Below are positions 30,873 to 43,100 of a DNA stretch of 64,000 nucleotides, one piece after another. Positions within the stretch are counted from its first letter, which is position 1; each line of letters opens with the position of its first letter. The notes beneath the pieces are model-generated. The model worked only from the letters and a program-made list of their open reading frames with translations, was not told the DNA's origin and did no database searches. The position numbers and the translations under genes were made by a program. Source of the stretch: Undaria pinnatifida (lineage: Eukaryota; Sar; Phaeophyceae; Laminariales; Alariaceae); NCBI GenBank assembly GCA_012845835.1, contig JABAKD010000002.1:682001-746000 (forward strand). Direction: 5' to 3'.

Positions 30873-31990
30873 CTAAGGCCTTCCCCGTTTGAAAAAATAC
30901 GTCACTAACGCTTTCCCAAATTTAGGACATCAACCCCGGCAACAATAACTTATCGCTCTATCCATTTTCTTGGCGTTCTCCTATGGAAAAGCCCCACAAT
31001 AACAAATTGTCGCTCTAGACACACTAGGGGCTGTTACAGACACAGGCCCTTTCAGGTCTCTCTATTAGGCAGGTTCCACGTTGATCACTCACTTACTTGT
31101 ATTATATAAGCTCTTGTATTAGTCCCAAAAGCCACGGATAGAACTAAACGATCAACGCGTTGCGAGTCCGAGGAGCAAATGCACCATCCCATTTTTCCTA
31201 TGCGCACACGCCTTCAAAGACATGTGAAATCCTTTAGACTATATATTTTCCGTATCCAAGATATTTCGTCTTCTTAGGCTCCCAGGAAAATACAATAACA
31301 CTAGACCACCCTGATAAGCCGTATGTGCAGAAATATGAAAGATTCGGGCAAGCATCGGTCCACGGGCAAGAACATGACTCGAAGATGCTGCTCTTCAAAA
31401 CCTACCCCAACGCGAGGCTATCTAGCCTCAGGAAAAAATTCTACAGAAAAAAAACGTAAACGGAGAGCGGAAGACGGGAAGCAGACTACAGAAAACCCCG
31501 GCGAATGGCGGGATCAACAGGCGCGAGAACTATCACTTTCCGCGGATTAACGAGGGGAATGGTACCGAAGGGGACAGAAAAGGGAAAACGGGAACCATTG
31601 ACAAACTTGTCAGAGGACGATCGATCAAGGAACAGGCTCCATCTAGCGGTCAAGGGTGTAAAACAAATCGTTCTACACTAAAACCTAGTGGTTTGGCGTC
31701 AGCCAAGGGAAATTGTTGGAAAATTGCTGTCGGTCAAGGGCTGAAAGTGCCGTCTCCGGACCTATTGGTCTACACTATCTATTGATAGTACAGTAGTCTA
31801 CTGTATCAGCACTGTCGGTCTTCTTATAAGAAAGAGTCCTACCACAACAATTGGTCGCCCTACGATATCTACACTATCTACACTATCTACCTACACTATC
31901 AGCACTATCGGCCTTCTAATAATAAAGGTCTCCAAAAGTGGTTTAAAGTGAGAAATAGTCGCCCAAAATACTTCCCATAATTTAGACCCA
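30873..31990. other. Unassigned stretch
   Basis: Short echoes such as 'acaacaattggtcgccct' and 'acaaattgtcgctct' occur at 30940-31010 and 31850. A basic frame at 31323-31550 (Lys/Arg-rich) has no domain. No gene called. Confidence 0.35.
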
Positions 31991-32247
31991 GGCTACGGTA
32001 GGGGGGTCCCCTTTTGGGCCTTTTATTTCAGTGGCTAGGGGCCACTCGCGCGAGTAACCCCTTTGTTCCTATGCAATTAGACGTTTTCTTTATGTTTTGC
32101 ATTGACGAAATCAATCCGCAATGCAAAGGTGATCTAAGCTGCGCCAAACCAAGTGCCTAAACCATCTTCATCCGTAGGGTACAGAACTACTCGTGCGAGT
32201 GGCTCAAACACACCAGTGAAAATGGGGGTACCCCCCCTACCGTAGCC
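31991..32247 (-). mobile_element. MITE, copy 3, near-perfect TIRs (257 bp)
   Basis: Ends are GGCTACGGTAGGGGGGTCCC (left) and the inverse complement GGCTACGGTAGGGGGGTACC (right). The interior is in reverse orientation relative to copies 1 and 2: 'aatccgcaatgcaaag', 'gctgcgccaa', 'ctcgtgcgagtggctc'. This is the youngest-looking copy. No clear target-site duplication could be read; if the TIR extends into CCAAGG, the flanks are short. Confidence 0.82.
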
Positions 32248-32802
32248 TTGGTAAATAGTTGGTCTTAATAACATGAGTAACACGGCGAAACAGAAAATTC
32301 GACGACAACAACAGTTAACTGTCATTCCAATGTTGGTGTAAGGCGTACTCTTTCTTAGGTATATACTACGTACATGGCCTAAATGCAGTATGATATCCCG
32401 GTTTCTCATCAGAGGGTCGGTATACTGTATACAATATTACACGTCTTCACCTCAGCGTATGTATGTTCTTTGGGTTGGCCCCGTGGACATGCCACGCAAA
32501 CTATTATTATTGATATCACAGTAGTATTACAGGTTGGGGATTTCGGAAACTGTATTTATTTGTCCCCGTGACTGCATGAAAGCTATTTTAGGTGTGAAAA
32601 TTTGTAAAGCTCACACAGGAGATTGTGCTGGGTGCCTTCTGCGTTGTTCTCCTCTTTGGTCGCCTTTTCTATATTTATGTGCGGAACTTACTTTCTGTTG
32701 ATCATGACACAGGCCATTTATGAGCAGCGATCCCACCCCATGCCATTATCAGGTACATACGTACACCCTGCATCCATACTAGTGTTCTATGTATGCATGT
32801 GC
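32248..32802. other. Unassigned stretch
   Basis: Nothing recognisable on either strand. Confidence 0.35.
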
Positions 32803-35800
32803 ACAAGGGCTCCGCATGGGCGCCGGCATATGCCGGCACCCATGCTTCGAGTAGAGCAGGGCAGCACTTCGACTTAACAGAGTTTTCTGAAAAATGGGAA
32901 CGGAGCCTAAAATGAGAACGGACGGTTTTTTTTAGAAAGCAAACCAATTGTGTACAAGTGAAAAAAAAAAAAATGACAGTCCTGTGGGTCTGTACAGCAG
33001 CCTTCGAATGAGCTGTCGCTCAGGCTGGAAGTCCTCAGCATCGCCTCGGTAGCCAGCATCTAGAGAAATCACCATAGAGCCAGCGTATATCGCTTTTTGC
33101 GCCCACCCGAAGGCATGAGATGGAGCATGACCGTTCTGACGAGTTCCTCACTTGTCGATTCAATATTCGATAGAGTAAAAACCGTTGCCACACAACGCAT
33201 AGTCTACGCGTGTAGAATGTAAAGTAATGCCAAGAGACCGATATAGATCAACATTGGACCACTTGCTTCTGCCGTTTCCTGCGTGGATCCGATTCCGAGC
33301 TTCATCATAAATCGATCGGATAAATCCGAGCCCATACGCAGACTGACCCTTTGGTCTGGTCTCGAAGAAACGTGTCGAGTGCGCTTGTTGACGTTTTAAC
33401 TCAACCAATCATCCAGAGCCAGCAAGGAGGTGGCCATGTACGCTGCATGTGTTCTCTATGTAGCCACTGAGAGGCGTACACTGAGCCTTAGCTTCTGCTA
33501 CACCATGCATGATAGTGTGTAGATCCGAGGACCGCAGACCGACTGCCTTTGTTTGTATAGTCTAGTCTGATCGTTGAGAGACTTGCTGGTGGTATTCTGG
33601 GCCTGAAACACGGTGTCGCTGCCTTCGCCATTCAATCCCTCGAATGCTACTATAATGCTGTTACTTGTTGCTGTATATCACTCTTATCTGGTAGATAGAG
33701 TATTAGTTGTACGCGACAGCGCACGGAACTAAAAATTTGGCAGTTATGAATTTCAGCCTCGAATTATAGACGGAAAATAGAAACATATACCGGTATGGCC
33801 TTTTTAACTGTTCGCTGGTCGCTCAGTAGCCGGGGATTGTACATAATTTGTACATAAAGTTTCCGTCATCTGGGGACGATAGGGTCCCATCCCAGGATCA
33901 TAATCCATCCACAAATACATATACAACTCCGACAACCCGGGAACGAACACGGATATCACCAGGATTGATACCTCCCCGCACAGTGTGGAAACCCCCAGCC
34001 CCACCGACCGGCCGATCTCTGATTGGCTGGGGCTCGTTTATTATAGAGCCAGCGCCATCCAGGGTCGATAGGGTCCCATCCCTGGTCCAGAGATCATTTT
34101 ATATGTCTAAACGTTAGACAAACTAGGGAAGAAAACCGATTTTTCTTAGGTCGACACCGCCCCCCACGGTATGGAAACCCCAATTCCGTTGGCGAAAATC
34201 GCGGATTGGTTCGAGCTCCACAGCGCCGCCCCACCCTAGTACTAGGAAGATGATAGAGGCTCACCAACCAATGGGGGGCAGTTCCGTCGCACACAGGGGA
34301 GGTAGGGCCCCATCCCCGGTTCAGACATCGTCCGAATCTCTACAGCTCCAACAACGCGGGAACTATAGTGATGATCTCCCGGGTCGATACCTCCCCGCAT
34401 AGCGTGTCAACCCCCACCCCATTGGCCTATTATTCGTGATTGGCTGGTAGGCTTTGACCCAATATACGCTCATACGTGTTTCGACCGGCTCGGGTTTTCT
34501 CGCGTACTTCTCGCATACAATACGGCAAATATTCGTAATGCAAGCGCAATTCGACCAGTTGTTATTTGCATGATAGGTCACACAAAATAGAGATCATGGT
34601 ATTATATCAGGTTAGTTAGCCTGCCGAGCAAGCACGTTCAAAATGAGGACGAGAAAGACTTGAATAGCTACAACAGCACCAAACGCAATATAAATGGACG
34701 AATTAGACCGATTTGTATCCAGGATTCAGGGCCCCCCGTTTATAAGCACAATATCAAACAAAAATGGGGTGTTCGAGGAAAACGACATAATAAATGGAAG
34801 TAAGACTGGCACAACTCGAGCATAATAAAGGTGGAAAAATCCTGAGATGAGGCCTAAAAAGTGCGTATTTCACTCGCATAATAATGGTTGAATAATCATG
34901 GAATACTCGCCCGCACATAACCACCTCTTTATCGCTTATGCAACCCCGAAAACATTTGCTGAAAATCTTAATTTCATTCGCTTAGGGTAAAAACCTAACT
35001 AAGCTCGCTAGTATTTTGGCGGGTTTTCTTGCATACTATTCGCGTAGGGCAAAGATTCGCCATACTACCGGAGTTACAAAACGCTCGACCTCAGGATGAA
35101 TCTATACCGTCGGTACCCGGAGCGTCGAAGAAAAAGCTATGCGGGACATAAGAGCGGTCAAACCGCCATGTCCCGGCATTATAACAGCCGTATATTGCCC
35201 ACAACAAACAAGAGCAACGAGCGCCTGCTTCGGCTTGTCACAGGGTGATCTTGAATCGGAATACCCCCACCGTACTGCTGTAATATTTTTCCACGGTTAT
35301 TATGCTCGTCGTGTTGTGCCAGTGCTAGTTCTATTTTCTAAGTCGTCCTGCTTTAAACATCCCATTTTTTTGTGTTTGGAATTGTTTTTCCAACCGGGGG
35401 GCCCTGAATTCTGGATACAAATCGCTATAGTTTGTTCATTTATATATTGCCTTTGTTGCTGTTGTTGTTGAAGTGTTTCTCACCTTCATTTTGAACGTGC
35501 TTGCTCGGCACCCGCCAACCTGATATGGGCTTAAGATCGCTTTTTTTGTGCGACCTATCAATGACATGCAAATAACTGGTCGAACTGCGCTCGCATTACG
35601 AATATTTGCCGCGCACTGAAGTATGCGAGAAAACCCAGGTCGGTCGAAATATTTGTGAGCTTATTAGGTCAAAGCCTATCAGCAAATCACGAATAATCCG
35701 ATGGGGTGGGGGTTGACACACGCCGTGCGGGGAGGTATCGACCCTCGAGATCGTTGTTATAGTTCCCGCGTTGTTGGAGCTGTAGAAATTCGGAGGATTT

Positions 35801-37033
35801 CTGAACCGGGGATGAGGTCCTATCTCCCCCGTGTGCGACGGAACTGCCCCCCATTGATTGGTGAGCCTCTATCATCCTCTTTGGGTGGGGCAGCGCTGTG
35901 AAGCTCGAACCAATCAGCGATTATAGCCAACGGGGCCGGGGCTTCCACACCGTTAGGGGCGGTGACGACCGGAGAGAAATCGGCTTTATTTCCCGGTTTG
36001 TCAAACTATTAGGTATATTATATAGAATAACCTCTGGACCGGGGATTGGGCCCTGCTGTCCCCGGGTGGAGCTGGCTCTATAAATAACGACCCCCAACCA
36101 AACAGGGATCGGCTGGTCGGTGGGGTTGGAGATTTCCAAACTGTGCGGGGAGATATCAATCTTGGTGATATCCATCCGTGTTTATTCCCGGATTGTCGGA
36201 GTTATATATATGTATGTATAAATTGGTTATGATCCTGGGATGGGACCCTATCGTCCCCAGATGACGGAAACTTTATGTACGATCCCCGGCTAATGAGCGA
36301 CCAGCGATCAGATGAAAGGCCATACCAGGTAGTACATTTTTTTTTCTTCTGTCCAAAACTCGAGCCGAAATTCTTAACTGCCAAATGCTTAGTTCAGTGC
36401 GATCGCGTACTACTAGTAATACTCTGGATCTACCTGATAGCAACAACTAGTAGCATTCTTGTTAAAAAACAGCATTCGAGGAATTGAATGACGAAGGCAG
36501 CGACACCGTGTTTCACGCCTGGAATACCGTCAGCAAGTCTCTCCACGATCCGACTATCTATACACACAGACAGTCGGTCTGCGAGCCTCGGATTTAGGTA
36601 CAATACCATGCGTGCTGGAGCAGAAGCTGGCTCAGTGCGCGCCTCTCGGTGGCTACGTAGAGAACATGCAGCATACATGGCCACCGCCTTGCTGGCCCTG
36701 GATGCTTGGTTGAGTCAAAACATCAAGAAACGCACTTGAAGCGTCTCTTCGTGGCCAGACTAGAGGGTCAGCCTGCGTGGGCTCGGATTAATCCTATCAA
36801 AATATCGAAGATCGGATTCACGCAAGAAACGGCAAAAAAAGTAAGTAGTCCACTGTAGGGCTATCTATATCGATCTCTTGGCATTACTTTACCTTCTTCA
36901 CGCGTAGACTATGTGTTGCGTAGTAACGGTTTTTACTTTCTATCGGATATTGAATAGAACAAGTCGAAGTGCTGCCCTGCCCTACCCGGAGCATGGGTGC
37001 CGGCGAATGCCGGAAACCATGCGGAGCCCTTGT
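32803..37033. mobile_element. 4.2-kb foldback element with long inverted arms
   Basis: Left arm 32803 to about 34845 and right arm about 35290 to 37033 are inverse complements with small indels. The outer ends match exactly (ACAAGGGCTCCGCATG), and pairs run inward, for example 33840-33900 with 36220-36290 and 34613-34650 with 35490-35520. The spacer is about 450 bp. Each arm carries about three degenerate ~230-bp tandem units built around 'gatagggtcccatccc' and 'gattggctgg'. This is the architecture of Foldback-type DNA transposons. No transposase is visible, so it is non-autonomous. Confidence 0.85.
33870..34470 (+). repeat. ~230-bp tandem units in the left foldback arm
   Basis: Three diverged units each run: 'tagggtcccatccc', 'caactccgacaac.cgggaac', 'gatacctccccgca.agtgt', 'aacccc', 'gattggctgg'. 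The same units occur in reverse at about 35690-36270. Tandem subrepeats inside long inverted arms are typical of Foldback elements. Confidence 0.7.
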
Positions 37034-37418
37034 CAATAACTATTTTCGATGTCAGAGGGAGAAGCTATATAGCTTACATGCACAAATTGCCCCCTTTCCC
37101 CCCCCCCCCCCCTCCAAACCCGCTCGCTTTTGATCAAAACCAGGCCCCCGCGTCCTTCAAAACTCCGCCCCACCCCCCTCACCGGTTATTCGACTTACAA
37201 GATTCACTTGATAAAAGGATACATTTCCCTTCACAGCTGTCAGATTTTGTCCCCCTCAGAAACGGGTTTTATAGTTTCCGCGCACAGACTGACTAACATC
37301 ACCCTGTTGACCCTGATAGCTACACTGTAGTTGTAAGGGAAGTCGCCGACCTATATCCTTAATAAGGACACACAACTCGTAATGCGCGCGATCGGAGTAT
37401 CACACACAGCTTGCAAAG

Positions 37419-37451
37419 ATGAGTTTCGACGAAATCTTCGATCTCACAGCT
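37419..37451 (+). CDS. Micro-ORF MSFDEIFDLTA in R1
   Basis: ATG preceded by 'cttgcaaag' opens MSFDEIFDLTA; a 4-base insertion then changes the frame relative to 46284-46340. I have no function for it. It is included because the same start and first 10-11 codons recur in every R1 3' end in the window (38029, 38694 and 46284; at 752 the ATG is TTG). Confidence 0.35.
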
Positions 37452-38028
37452 AGCTGGAGTGTATTTTCATTTTTTATAATAATTAATATATATATACTCG
37501 GAGTATATATATTGGAGTGTGGTCAATGCGGTAGCACCACGCGTATAGCAAGTCCTACATCTATGCGACCTGATGTTTCAAAAAACCCTTTAGCCCCCCA
37601 CCCCCACCCCCACCCCCTCGAACGCTCCGCCCTCTCCTCACTGGTTGTACGACTTGCAGGATAGGAGTTTTTAGTTTCCACGCACAGATTGAGGTACCCC
37701 CCCCCCCCCCCCCGCGCTCCCTCTTGATCAAACCCAGGCCCCCACGTCCTTAAAAACTCCACCCTCTCCTCAGCGGTTATTCGACTTACATTAAATTACA
37801 GGATTCACTTGACAAACTGATGCATTTCCTTCCACAGCTGCTAGCAGCTGTCAGATTTTGTCCCCCTCAAAAACGTGTTTTATAGTTTCCGCGCACAGAC
37901 TGACTAACATCACCCTGTCGACCCTGATAGCTACACTGTAGTTGCAAGGGGAGTTGCTGACCTATATCCTTAATGAGGACACACAACCCGTAATACGCGC
38001 GATCGGAGTATCACACAGCTTGCAAAAA

Positions 38029-38079
38029 TGAGTTTCGACAAAATCTTCGATCTCACAGCAGCTGGATGGAGTGTAATTT
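38029..38079 (+). CDS. Micro-ORF MSFDKIFDLTA in R1
   Basis: Same start context as 37419, with Lys in place of Glu at residue 5 and a short insertion after DLTA. Product about 17 residues. Unknown function. Confidence 0.3.
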
Positions 38080-38693
38080 TTTTTTTTTAATAATAATACG
38101 AGTTGAATAATACATTATTTTCGATGTCAGAGGGAGACGAAATTTACGTAGTAGGTCATATAGTCTCGTCTATAGGATATAACTACGTGCCTTTTCGTGA
38201 CCACGGGCTGTGCTGTGGCTATTTTTCTACGCGCGACCACAATGACGAACAGCTCTATCTATTGTGCGTAAAAACCTCTACAGCATTCTTTGGACCTTAG
38301 CAAGACATTAGGACTACAACTTGTTGCTGTGCTGTAGGCAGGTCCCATCAGGATACCGAACGCCTAAAGAAACAAGGTTTCCCTGTGTACTCACGTTGCA
38401 GTTTACTACAACAAGGTGTAAAACGTGTGCATGATGCAGACGATTCACTGCTGTAAAAGAAGGACATGCCCTGATCATGCCCTAAGAAGCCGATGAATTA
38501 TCCGGGTACTGTATGTGTATTGAATACATGCGACCACTCCTCTACCCATACCATTCGTTTTAGGATTCATAATAGGTGCACAAAAGGCCAACGTGTAGAG
38601 TGACTTGTGTTTATTGTCTTCACATTTAACCGTTATTTCTACCATACATAGTCTATATACTCAAGATCGGAGTGTCACACACAGCTTGCAAAG

Positions 38694-38775
38694 ATGAGTT
38701 TCGACAAAATCTTCGATCTCACAACTGGAGTGTTCTTTAACTTTTATAGTATAGTCTACCCAACGACATCATAGA
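38694..38775 (+). CDS. Micro-ORF MSFDKIFDLTTGVFFNFYS in R1 fragment
   Basis: Even this truncated copy keeps the ATG and the frame, reading MSFDKIFDLTTGVFFNFYS before a stop about 26 codons in. The Glu/Lys and Ala/Thr changes are both missense, so protein-level constraint is not shown by these copies. Confidence 0.3.
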
Positions 38776-40100
38776 TTCAGTACACCCAGTGTCCGTGCTG
38801 ATTCTTCTTCATAGATACAAGCTATTATAGTATGTGGTCACAGATTGTGAGACAGAGAAAACAAAAAACAATCGCAATTACTCAGTCAAGGTGTAGTCTA
38901 GTCTAAAGAAAGTGAAATGATAGCGTATACCGGTCATCATACGAGAACACACCAAAACAAGCCACACCATAAAATAAGAAGAAAAATAAATGTAGAAAAA
39001 CAAGAATGATGTCTGCATATATCACTTTTTATCATTTTCATTGTTTCGGGAGTCCACTTAGGCACACTTTCAGACCCATGGGCCAGCAGTATAACCCGTG
39101 GATGGCCTATGAACGACCCACGGAAGATCCACAGGCGACCCATGCATGGCCTATCCTTGGGTGATCCGTGTGATATCCCATGGGCAACAAATGGGCGACA
39201 CATGGCTGTCCCATTGGCTATCCGCAAAAAAATATCGTCTGTAGTACCTGGTATGTAGTCTAATGATAATAGATTTCATATATAAAACTGCATATATATC
39301 ACGCAAAATAGAACATAACAGCAGTAGTATCGGTCGCGGCAGTAAGGTCAACTATTATTACAATATACAGTATACTACAGTATAACCATAACTACAACAA
39401 CAACGTAAAACAATCCGAGTTGGATGAAAAGTTCAGTCCTTCGCGGCGCCTATTCTAGTAGCTCGTTGCTTTGTCGGGCCGTTCTCTTCGCGTGTTGACT
39501 ATTTTGATGCCCGTCCCCTCCCCGTCCTAAGTAGCATAGTATTGTGATTAGTGCCTACAGCAGTCGAGACCTTCCGCAGACGAACAGTGTAAAGCATTTT
39601 CTGTAGAAACGAGAGGAGCATCAAAACAAGAGAGGGTGACCTAGTGATCTACGTGATGCACGATATAACTGATCATCGAAAATTAAAGTCCAAGGCTAAA
39701 CAAACCTAGGGGTCTAGACTAGACTATGTCTCCAATTTGGAAATCCGCCACAGGAGGGGGGGCGGTGGCACACTCCCAGATGGTTTCAGTAGTGTATGCG
39801 AAGGTGTTTTTTAAGCTCACATCTTCACGGCAGTTGAAGGGCTCACAGCGAGGCAGGCAACCAGGGCTTCACGGTCTCCGTTCGATATGTCGCACCCGAA
39901 CAGGTTCCTGCGAGCGTAACGAAGATAGCAAAGAGATACAAAATCCTGTTACACAACGCAACAAGAAAGTAACTACTAGTAACTGCTGTGTTTATTGCTT
40001 GTCATACCATGCCCGCATTTTATTAGTAGTAAACTCAATCTATCTGTTGAAAATTCCAAAAGCACGCAAGCGAGTAGTCTATTAACTAAGATTAGATCTG
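38776..40100. other. Unassigned, with a degenerate minisatellite
   Basis: At 39075-39223 variants of 'gacccatg.atggcctat' and 'cccatgggcgac' repeat irregularly. A 119-codon frame at 39726-40085 shows no domain. No gene called. Confidence 0.4.
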
Positions 40101-43100
40101 TATAATATGTCCTACGTGTATAGACTATCACTCCAGGCTCCCATGTACCAAGCTAAAAATTGAGGGTGGTGAAGAATTGTATGGAGGTTTCCGGTCTTCT
40201 TGGGCAAAAGTTGAAATCCATGTGTTACACCAAAAGCGCACCAGCGAGAGGCATTCGAAACCAGCCGGCGTCCCCGATGATACCAGAGAGCAGCATTCGA
40301 AAGCCGTCTTCGTCCCTGGTTGTCTGGAGGTAAAACTCGTAACTACCAAGGCAAGTAAGATTGAGTTCGCGAATTTGAGCCATACCTGGGGGGGGGGTTC
40401 TTATGCAAAACATGCCACGGACAAAACGATCAACGTGTGTAAGTATGCGCAAAACATACGCAGTCAACGTGGGGAAAGTGTGTCGATTACGTATCGCGCT
40501 AAACCTCTGGGCGAGCACTGTAGTGGGGAGGCCTGACATGCGACCCTGAATCAAAGATGCGAGAAAGGAGGGAGCCAGAGAATCATTACATGGGCAAACC
40601 GCGTGTGGAACATACACACGTACTACAGCAACCAGAGTATGTCCTAAAGTACGGGGCTCTGTGCGTACCTGGTAGTCAGGTCTAATACGGGATGAAAATC
40701 CATAGTATGATATGCATGAAGTTTTTTCTCTCTTCTTTGTCGAACAACGTGTAAGTTGATTTAGCACACCAACGCGCACATTGTCGGGCCATAAGTAAGC
40801 GCCATATGAAAGCGTTCATGAAGATGCATCCGTACGACACGCAAGACAACGCGCGAGATACCACAAGCCCTCGGACGAACTGTGCAAGAGCTTCAGAATC
40901 TTCTGTTTCTCCCGACGACAGACGTTTCCAAAGCGATCGTTTCGGTTGTGTGTGCCCCCCTGGTTTTGGAAAAATACGTTTCGGGGCCCGGGTACGGCGA
41001 CCAAAGACACTATCGCAATTGCGATGCTACCCACCCTCTCCGTCAGTGCGCGGCAGTTCAAAGGGGGTTATGCCGTTCATCTTGTTGTATCGTCGCAATT
41101 CGGACACGAATTAGTTCACCAATATCCAAGCAGCCCGCATTGTTGCAAATGGCCTATCTATGCTGTGCACGTTAGACCGTCACTTTAATTGGTCAACTTT
41201 TCCCTCTGGAATCCCAAACACGAGATGATATCCTAGGCGATGCGTCATGATGCGTGTTTCGCGTGTTATACCTGCTATCCAAGGGATATACAGTACGTAC
41301 GATGTATTACACCAGGAACTAGGCGTTGTACCACAGTACACAGGGTACGGTCTAAACTCACAGGAGGCCTTCCTCGTCAGGTGTGCATCTGTCTGCAGGC
41401 CTGAGCACGCCTTCTTTCTTCTGGAGACACTTGTTGTATCCTGACCAGGATAAATTCAAGAAAGCGTTTGTTGCGAGTGCGGTTCGTTGAATATGTGAGT
41501 GCAAGGCTCCGTGCCCAAACTGCTTACCGCAAGTTGAATAGAATGCCGGTCAAGCACGCGTTCCGTATCAAGGCGTCGAGTTCTACATCTCTATTGTTTA
41601 TGGCAAGTTGTTTCCCGATTGAGCGCTACCTTTCAGGCCCAACATATACACCGTAGAGATTTTTCACGAGGAACGTGAACGAACGATACGCGGCAAACCG
41701 AGGCGCTACGCTCATGCACCTTCCGCTCCGAAGCTGAACAGAATGGTTGCCACTACGGCCGTGACAATCGTCCGTGCATTGCCTCCGGAAAACATGGTCT
41801 TGTTGTCCCCCGTTTGCTCGAGGTCTTCCTATAGCCCACTTTTCTCGAACCTTCGTTCTTGCAGTGTTGAGGTGTGCTCGAAAAAATTGTTACCATATTG
41901 CTGGGTGAGGTGTGTTCTCGTGTACAGCTGCAGCGATGTCCAGCGAAGGATAACGTGTATTGAAAATGCAACCCTTCCGGAAGGCTGCGGATAGCATGGA
42001 ATGTGACGTGGCATCACTCCGGCGTGACGACAAAGCTCTACCATGACACTGGACACTTGTGGCCATGCCCATGGGTGCCCCCGGTTGTCGGGGGGGTTCT
42101 AGGATGCTCCTGATGATGACAGGACACCGCACGACAGTGCCGACAATGAGGAGAGCGAGTGCGTACAGGTTGACGCCAAACAACGTGCGAGAAACCGTCC
42201 GGCGCGTCGTGTTGTCGTATTTATGCCGCCTATTTAGGCATACCCAGGCGTCCATCCGCGTGGTAGGTGATGTTCGCCCAGGCTGATCACAGACCAACGC
42301 TAGGGGTGCGACACCCAGGACCTCTCTCACCATTTTCTGGCCCACCAAAGGTCGACAACCACGGGCCAAGGGCCAGGGGCCCCTTCGTCCAGGCGCATAC
42401 CCTCTCACGGCTCCAAAGGGTCATCAACGGTAGTCAATACAAAGTAGTCGTCTCCTTCCACATTCTGAAGAGCCCATTAGGCAACGTCCCGTTATTCCTG
42501 CTTTTAGCTTTAAATGCAAGTCTATGGTCATACGAGCACGCCCATGCATATAAGAAGTACCCTCGCCCACCGCCCCCGCAGCTCCCGTCCCCTTCCCTCG
42601 TCCATAGTGAACAGTGCTCGTTTTCTGCTTTGATAGTGCGTTCAGCAGCCTAAACTATTGTCGACCACGTCCGCCACTGGTTCCTCGTCTTCTGCCAACA
42701 CCTGTGCTCCTGGAAGAACGCAATATCCACAGTATATCTGGTGTACTCTGTGTTCGCATTTCATCAGATGCAAGAACGTCAACATATTTTACGCCCATCT
42801 TTCCCCTTCTAACTTCCCTTTTGTCCGGCCTTCCATTGCCGCCAGCACCTCCACAATGACAGCCTCCTCGAACGCTGCTGGCTACCGATCTCTGTGTGCA
42901 CCCTGTATTCTCTACGTTTCGTCAGCTGACAATTCCCTCTTGCAATTGATGGGTACAGATACCCTTTCATCTGCTCTTCAAGAATATTTGCCGCAGATGC
43001 CGCTTTGCCCATGACAACATGTTGTGCTTTGCTTCCACCCAGCAGCAGGCAAACCCAATGTTAGCGTAGAGCACAAACACCACCCACACCTAATTTGACT

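Larger units (their letters stand above)
37080..38760 (+). repeat. Three R1 repeat copies, tandem
   Basis: Copies at about 37090-37470 and 37690-38080 are near full length: poly-C, 'cgctcgcttttgatcaaaac', 'ccggttattcgactta', 'cagctgtcagattttgtcccc', 'gttgtaaggg.agt', 'gcgcgatcggagtatcaca', ATG-containing end. A 3' fragment lies at 38665-38740. Copies also occur at 45930-46345 and in the first kilobase. No terminal inverted repeats or long open frames were seen. Confidence 0.85.

Noticed and set aside
39820-39960. Possible ribonuclease-inhibitor-type LRR (GCDISNGDREALVACL) on the minus strand
   Set aside because: A single weak match without a neighbour of the same type.
40806-41114. EGF-like motif (CVCPPGFGK)
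   Set aside because: Only one short match with no cysteine spacing on either side; a competing frame is equally open.
42658-43014. BED-type zinc finger of a hAT element
   Set aside because: Only a Cys pair and a distant His are present; the aromatic and second His positions do not fit, and there are no inverted ends.
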